DNA of 64,000 bases from Herpomyces periplanetae (Eukaryota; Ascomycota; Laboulbeniomycetes; Herpomycetales; Herpomycetaceae), in the NCBI GenBank assembly GCA_009733715.1, contig WMKJ01000017.1, positions 1 through 64,000 of the forward strand, read 5' to 3'. This document shows positions 60,501 to 64,000 of the stretch, in pieces (the first letter of the stretch is position 1; each line of letters begins with the position of its first letter). Below the pieces are notes generated by a model, which searched no databases, had not been told where the DNA came from, and was given only the letters and a program-made list of their open reading frames with translations. Made by a program: the position numbers and the translations under genes.

Positions 60501-63500
60501 TTTTCTAGTGAAGATTGGACATCAATCTTATATACGGTAACCAGCTTTGACATGTCCACTCATACGGCTTGGATTAGTGCACTCTTTTGCATACTTTGGT
60601 TCATTCTCGCAAACTTTATCGTGCTTAACATGTTCATTGCCGTTATCCAAGAAAATTTTGACATATCTGAAGATGAAAAACGCTTGCAGCAAGTCAAAGC
60701 TTTTCTGCAACAAAAGGAACTAGGTCAACCAGCTCACGGCAATTTATCATTATCAACTATTTTCAAAGGTGGATTTTCCAATTCCCGTCAGATTGATCCT
60801 CTCGCGTTTGGCTCCGCTACTACTGAAATGTTGCTGAAAGATGCTGTCGTTCGCGATTTTCTAAATCAACATCAAGGTATACTTCCTGGTGATTCTCCAC
60901 CTGCGGCACAACAGCCGTTTGTCGGTATTTTAGGTGGTCCTACTTTAGGCTTCAGTTTTTCAAAAACATTTACCTTCACACCAAAAAATTTATCATCATC
61001 GTCGACTTTCTCTTCTCGTGTACTAACATTTCTCACTAACCGTGAACCTAACCCATTTTACTCATGCATCGAATTCTCCCGTGCATACGAAGAACTGGAT
61101 CCTCGACAAATGGCCAAGGAAGTTATGTTGGCTCGTGAAAGGCGAAAGCGAGCTCAAAGAGAATATTTACTAAAAAATCCTTCGTACAACGTCTCTCTCT
61201 TCATATTTGGACCCAATAACCCGTTACGGAAACTCTGTCAACGAATAGTCGGACCAAGCCGCGGCAGCAGTCGTATTGAGGGTGTCGCTCCAAATGCTGC
61301 TGTATGGTATGTATTCTCGGCGTTCATCTACGCCGCTGTAGTAGCCATGGTAATATTAGCATGTATAACAACCCCTGTTTATCAAAAACAGTACTTTGAG
61401 AAGCATGAGTTTAGTGCTCGAAATTGGTTCGTCTTAACTGATATTGGCTTCACCGGCTTGTTCACCCTTGAAACAATCATCAAAGTCATTGCTGATGGAC
61501 TCTACTGGACTCCAAATGCTTATTTGCGCGGTAGCTGGGGACTTATTGATGCTTTGGTGCTTATTACTCTTTGGATTAATCTTGCTACTACCTTCTCGAC
61601 TAAAGGACAAGTTAGTGGAGCCGTTGGTGCGTTTAAAGCCTTGAGGGCCCTTCGATTGTTAAATGTGAGCGATAGCGCTAGAAATACTTTTCATTCTGTC
61701 ATTGTTCGAGGAGGCCTTAAAGTCCTATCGGCGGCATTTGTTTCACTTAGTCTACTTATACCTTTTGCCATTTACGGAATTAACTTGTTCATGGGCAAAA
61801 TGCTCTCTTGCAATGATGACGACTTTGGCTATGACAATCTAGACTATTGTATAGGCGAATACATGAACAAGCCGTTTAATTGGCAAATTCTTACACCACG
61901 TAGGGTTGCAAATCCGTACTTTAACTTTGACAACTTTGGAAATAGTCTGTTCATTCTTTTTCAGATTGTGTCACAAGAGGGATGGACCGATGTGATGTGG
62001 CAAGTCGAGAGTATCACCGGCGTCCGTCGTCAACCTAGACATTCTGCCAGCCAGGGTAACGCTTTATTCTTTGTTATATTCAATTTACTCGGCTCCGTTT
62101 TCGTCATGACTTTGTTTGTGTCCGTGTTTATGCGTAATTACACTGAACAAACTGGTGTGGCCTATCTTACTACCGATCAAAGATCGTGGCTTGAACTTCG
62201 CAAGCTTCTTCGTCAAATCACACCGTCTAAACGTCCTGTTCCTAATGGTAAATTACCCGCTTGGAAAAAGTGGTGTCATATCCATGCTATCCGCAAAACT
62301 AGCCGTTGGCAACGTTTCATAACCATTGTACTCCTTTTACACTTACTTCTTCTCTGCCTTGAATTGTATCCGGGTAGTGACACCTGGGCCTTTATCACTG
62401 AGTTATTATTTCTATTATTTACGCTAATCTTCCTCGTTAACATTGCGATTCGCTTCATTGGGTTATCTTGGTCACGGTTCCGTAAATCATCCTGGGATTT
62501 GTATGAACTAGTTTCTGTGTCTGGTGCCTTCATAACATCCGTTTTACTTTTATCTCAGATAGAGAATTGGGTCTATTTGCAACTTCATAAATTATGCTTG
62601 GTTAGCATTGCTCTACTTTTGATTCCGCGCAACAATCAACTTGATCAACTCTTTAAGACTGCCGCTGCTTTTCTGCCATGGATCCTTAACCTTATGGCAA
62701 CTTGGTTTGTTCTTTTTCTAGTTTATGCTATTGCTTTCACGCAAGCCTTTGGACTTACAAAGTTTGGAGAAAATGAAAATGGCAATTTGAACTTTCGCAG
62801 CGTTTCAAAAACTGTTATTTTTCTTTTCCGTACCAGTATTGGTGAAGGCTGGAATGAATTTATGGTTGACTTTGAAAGTATCCGTCCACCTAACTGCGTT
62901 GTCGGCAAAGATTTTCTCGATGGTGATTGCGGAAGTAGAGCCTGGGCGCAGGCTCTTTTTATATCTTGGAACATACTATCCATGTATATCTTTGTTAATC
63001 TGTTTGTTTCTCTCATATATGAAAGCTTTTCTTACGTTTACCAGCAAAGTTCCGGTCTCAGTGTCATTACTCGCAATGAAATAAGACGATTTAAACAGGC
63101 CTGGGCTGAATTTGACCCCCAAGGTACCGGATACATTAGCAAGGAAGCTTTTCCTCGATTTCTCGGGGAATTATCTGGTGTCCTGGAAATGCGTATATAT
63201 ACCGGTGATTTTACCGTTTCTCGTATTATAGAAGAATGTCAAGTTACTGATGTTGGCCAACCTCAGGTTAATCTACCCTCATGGGATCCTTCACCAGTTT
63301 CCCGTCCTCCTGCATCTAATCCACCCCGAAATCCTTCTCTTGATCTGAAAAAGTTGAATGCCAAACTCTCTCAGTTACCTGTTCAAGAAATTAGGAATCG
63401 TCGCGAGATGTTCAATAAGTTTTATGAAGAAGTTCTTGTCACATGTGATCCTCATCGTGGAATTAGCTTCAACTCTCTCCTTATCACTCTGGCTCACTAT

Positions 63501-64000
63501 AAAGTTATTAATGATAACCATAGTTTACGCCTGAAAGAGTTTCTTCAACGCCGAGCTCGTCTTCAACGAGTTGATGAAGCGGTAAGGCGCAATATTGTTC
63601 AAGGGTTCTTTGATACAATCTACTGGTCATGCCAATTAAGGAAATGGAAAGAAGCCAAACGTTCGTTTTCCACTGTGTCTGTTGCTCGCATTACCAACTT
63701 GCCTACCATGATGTTAATTGTCCCTGAGATTTACGTTGATAGTGAATCTGAGAACCCTACACCTCAGAATCCCACTTCTTCACTTCCAACAAAATTAGAT
63801 CCTTCCCAACATCCCGACTCTACTCCCCTTACTACTTCCAATATTTCCCAATCTACATCCCCGGTTCCTTCCCAACACTCACCTAATCTCTCCCACCTTC
63901 CCCCCTTGGAAATCGGAGATCCTGTTACGCTAGCTCCTACCAATTCATCAGTAGCACCTTCTATTTCAGGCTCACCATGGCTTAGGCCTCGTTTGGGACC
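57561..64000 (+). CDS. CCH1: Voltage-gated calcium channel alpha subunit Cch1 (3' end outside the window)
   Basis: One open frame from the ATG at 57561 to the right edge, 2146 residues seen. Cch1 with Mid1 forms the high-affinity Ca2+ influx channel of the fungal plasma membrane, active after stress or Ca2+ store depletion. About 360 Ser/Pro/Asn-rich N-terminal residues precede four six-helix repeats at about 363-770, 800-1040, 1246-1525 and 1583-1825. An EF-hand-like segment (AWAEFDPQGTGYISKEAF) follows at about 1843-1866, then a Pro/Ser-rich tail. Pore positions read SSNSF (Asn712), SSEDW (Glu984), SQEGW (Glu1473) and IGEGW (Glu1762). The link between II and III carries NPLRKLCQRIVGPSRG, typical of Cch1. 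An in-frame stop at 57501 and no earlier in-frame ATG support this start. Confidence 0.95.
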   Translation, partial: MDSHDTHNYEGINHKASQSIPLRELSSSSTHPVKPDTCVTSNRINHAPDSSQFLMSNNQILLNEKANLAAAVFLNSPTPNADNVPTPNQLPPHSPLLIQTQIDSFNITNTDIILPSPTTTTRMFESQPTIATCDFTSTALPSHPLETNVLCHTNSTATRSEGDSAVNSDLGSHLEYFPPTDEDHAPLTKLNESTGKPFSASHSVDQPIKAQSSRSAFNANTKFKSYNLSSLRRKVSAGNFSADRMLTSRFNYLYQKLVKSLSLSSLRALLRDASQRVVNLGNRPNLTRRSLQADDSHGKSIESSHRYTPSSHTDDNNCETAPSGHFDNMSCKSKWTSPKDAMSNPLRGRSLGIIPPDNKIRVFLCDLLVHPATEPFIFVLILIQAILLTVDASKSIYDTDHSRRWGSRIDIALLVIFCFYTIEVGARIIVSGFIRNPTEYSTINRNISLKDALLLKWKSLLFPTSNRHGEQTATTSTSVPVASASINLPNQPPELGQQSILKSITATHLLNQAETFYQHRARLAHRAFLRHSFNRLDFVAVISFWISFVLRLTGLEESLHLYVFRMLSALRILRLLLLTTGTTIIFRSLKKATPLLLNVSFLISFFWLLFAIIGVQGFKSSLRRRCVWIDPEHKEPDYRNEVQFCGSYTDANGTGKSWLKSDRMTEGSELVKGYRCPMNSLCIEGDNPYNNTVSFDNILQSLELVFVVMSSNSFSDLMYYLTDSDYLAAALFFAAGVVILYFWLINLLVAVITSSFQIIREESKSSAFAEEAITNSPLLKGSVFTQRDPQNSKSKLEHAYDRTKFIWIFVIVFGLTSQTMRSFVMSKRRASLIDRMETAVTLILLVEIKARLFILRKKFFRSKANSFDLILAIITTFMLIPVVRHSGRIYSWLTIFQILRIYRVVLAVPLTRNLILMVLGNVTGLLNLILFVFLLTFLAALFAIQLFRHPNGIPPVDDNGEAIKITFDTIYNSFLGMYQIFSSEDWTSILYTVTSFDMSTHTAWISALFCILWFILANFIVLNMFIAVIQENFDISEDEKRLQQVKAFLQQKELGQPAHGNLSLSTIFKGGFSNSRQIDPLAFGSATTEMLLKDAVVRDFLNQHQGILPGDSPPAAQQPFVGILGGPTLGFSFSKTFTFTPKNLSSSSTFSSRVLTFLTNREPNPFYSCIEFSRAYEELDPRQMAKEVMLARERRKRAQREYLLKNPSYNVSLFIFGPNNPLRKLCQRIVGPSRGSSRIEGVAPNAAVWYVFSAFIYAAVVAMVILACITTPVYQKQYFEKHEFSARNWFVLTDIGFTGLFTLETIIKVIADGLYWTPNAYLRGSWGLIDALVLITLWINLATTFSTKGQVSGAVGAFKALRALRLLNVSDSARNTFHSVIVRGGLKVLSAAFVSLSLLIPFAIYGINLFMGKMLSCNDDDFGYDNLDYCIGEYMNKPFNWQILTPRRVANPYFNFDNFGNSLFILFQIVSQEGWTDVMWQVESITGVRRQPRHSASQGNALFFVIFNLLGSVFVMTLFVSVFMRNYTEQTGVAYLTTDQRSWLELRKLLRQITPSKRPVPNGKLPAWKKWCHIHAIRKTSRWQRFITIVLLLHLLLLCLELYPGSDTWAFITELLFLLFTLIFLVNIAIRFIGLSWSRFRKSSWDLYELVSVSGAFITSVLLLSQIENWVYLQLHKLCLVSIALLLIPRNNQLDQLFKTAAAFLPWILNLMATWFVLFLVYAIAFTQAFGLTKFGENENGNLNFRSVSKTVIFLFRTSIGEGWNEFMVDFESIRPPNCVVGKDFLDGDCGSRAWAQALFISWNILSMYIFVNLFVSLIYESFSYVYQQSSGLSVITRNEIRRFKQAWAEFDPQGTGYISKEAFPRFLGELSGVLEMRIYTGDFTVSRIIEECQVTDVGQPQVNLPSWDPSPVSRPPASNPPRNPSLDLKKLNAKLSQLPVQEIRNRREMFNKFYEEVLVTCDPHRGISFNSLLITLAHYKVINDNHSLRLKEFLQRRARLQRVDEAVRRNIVQGFFDTIYWSCQLRKWKEAKRSFSTVSVARITNLPTMMLIVPEIYVDSESENPTPQNPTSSLPTKLDPSQHPDSTPLTTSNISQSTSPVPSQHSPNLSHLPPLEIGDPVTLAPTNSSVAPSISGSPWLRPRLG

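Overview
This looks like nuclear DNA of a fungus. Most genes are cut by short GT..AG introns of about 55-245 nt, the genetic code is standard, and several genes are typical of fungi: a Cch1 calcium channel, mitochondrial Hsp78, the yeast-type mitochondrial ribosomal protein Mrpl51/mL43 and an Ase1 microtubule bundler. Gaps of 3-4 kb between genes and the mixture of families would suit an early-diverging fungus, but I cannot name the lineage. I saw no mobile element, virus-like element, CRISPR array, rRNA or tRNA gene.

Layout. The window opens with a 115-bp inverted copy of part of the CDH1 gene. Next come GLC7/PP1 (+, 4 exons) and CDH1 (-, 3 exons), which converge. After a 3.1-kb gap come aspartyl aminopeptidase (+, 3 exons), a Pho13/PGP-type HAD phosphatase (+, 5 exons with a 22-nt micro-exon), PRI2 (+, 1 exon) and a WDR44-type WD40 protein (-). 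Around 18.5-22.4 kb there are only two unrecognised reading frames. RRP46 (+) and ASE1 (-) then converge in a strongly strand-skewed block. A 4-kb gap carrying TGACGTCA and three CACGTG sites follows. Then come a GFA-domain protein (+), U1-70K (-, 5 exons), mL43 (+, 3 exons), a low-complexity protein with two PWGxR motifs (-), a 3.2-kb gap, an unrecognised 637-residue protein (+), and RNR2 (-, 3 exons) with an ACGCG-rich region upstream. eEF1B-alpha (-, 5 exons) and HSP78 (+) are divergent, followed by MSH5 (+, 2 exons). After another 3.7-kb gap the first 2146 codons of CCH1 run off the right edge.

Most genes are housekeeping genes with no operon-like logic. Several share a cell-division theme: PP1, Cdh1, primase, Ase1, ribonucleotide reductase and Msh5. 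The ACGCG cluster between RNR2 and eEF1B fits control of S-phase genes by an MBF-like factor.

The most interesting item is inside the longest intron of the eEF1B gene. There is a box C/D snoRNA-like sequence on the coding strand, with perfect C and D boxes 82 nt end to end. Its 13-nt guide, directly before a D'-like box, is complementary to the universally conserved large-subunit rRNA stretch AAACACGGACCAA. From memory, the human eEF1B gene EEF1B2 hosts the C/D snoRNA U51, so this may be a host-guest pair kept since before fungi and animals split. All exon boundaries were inferred by eye from splice signals, reading phase and family conservation; none is confirmed by transcripts.
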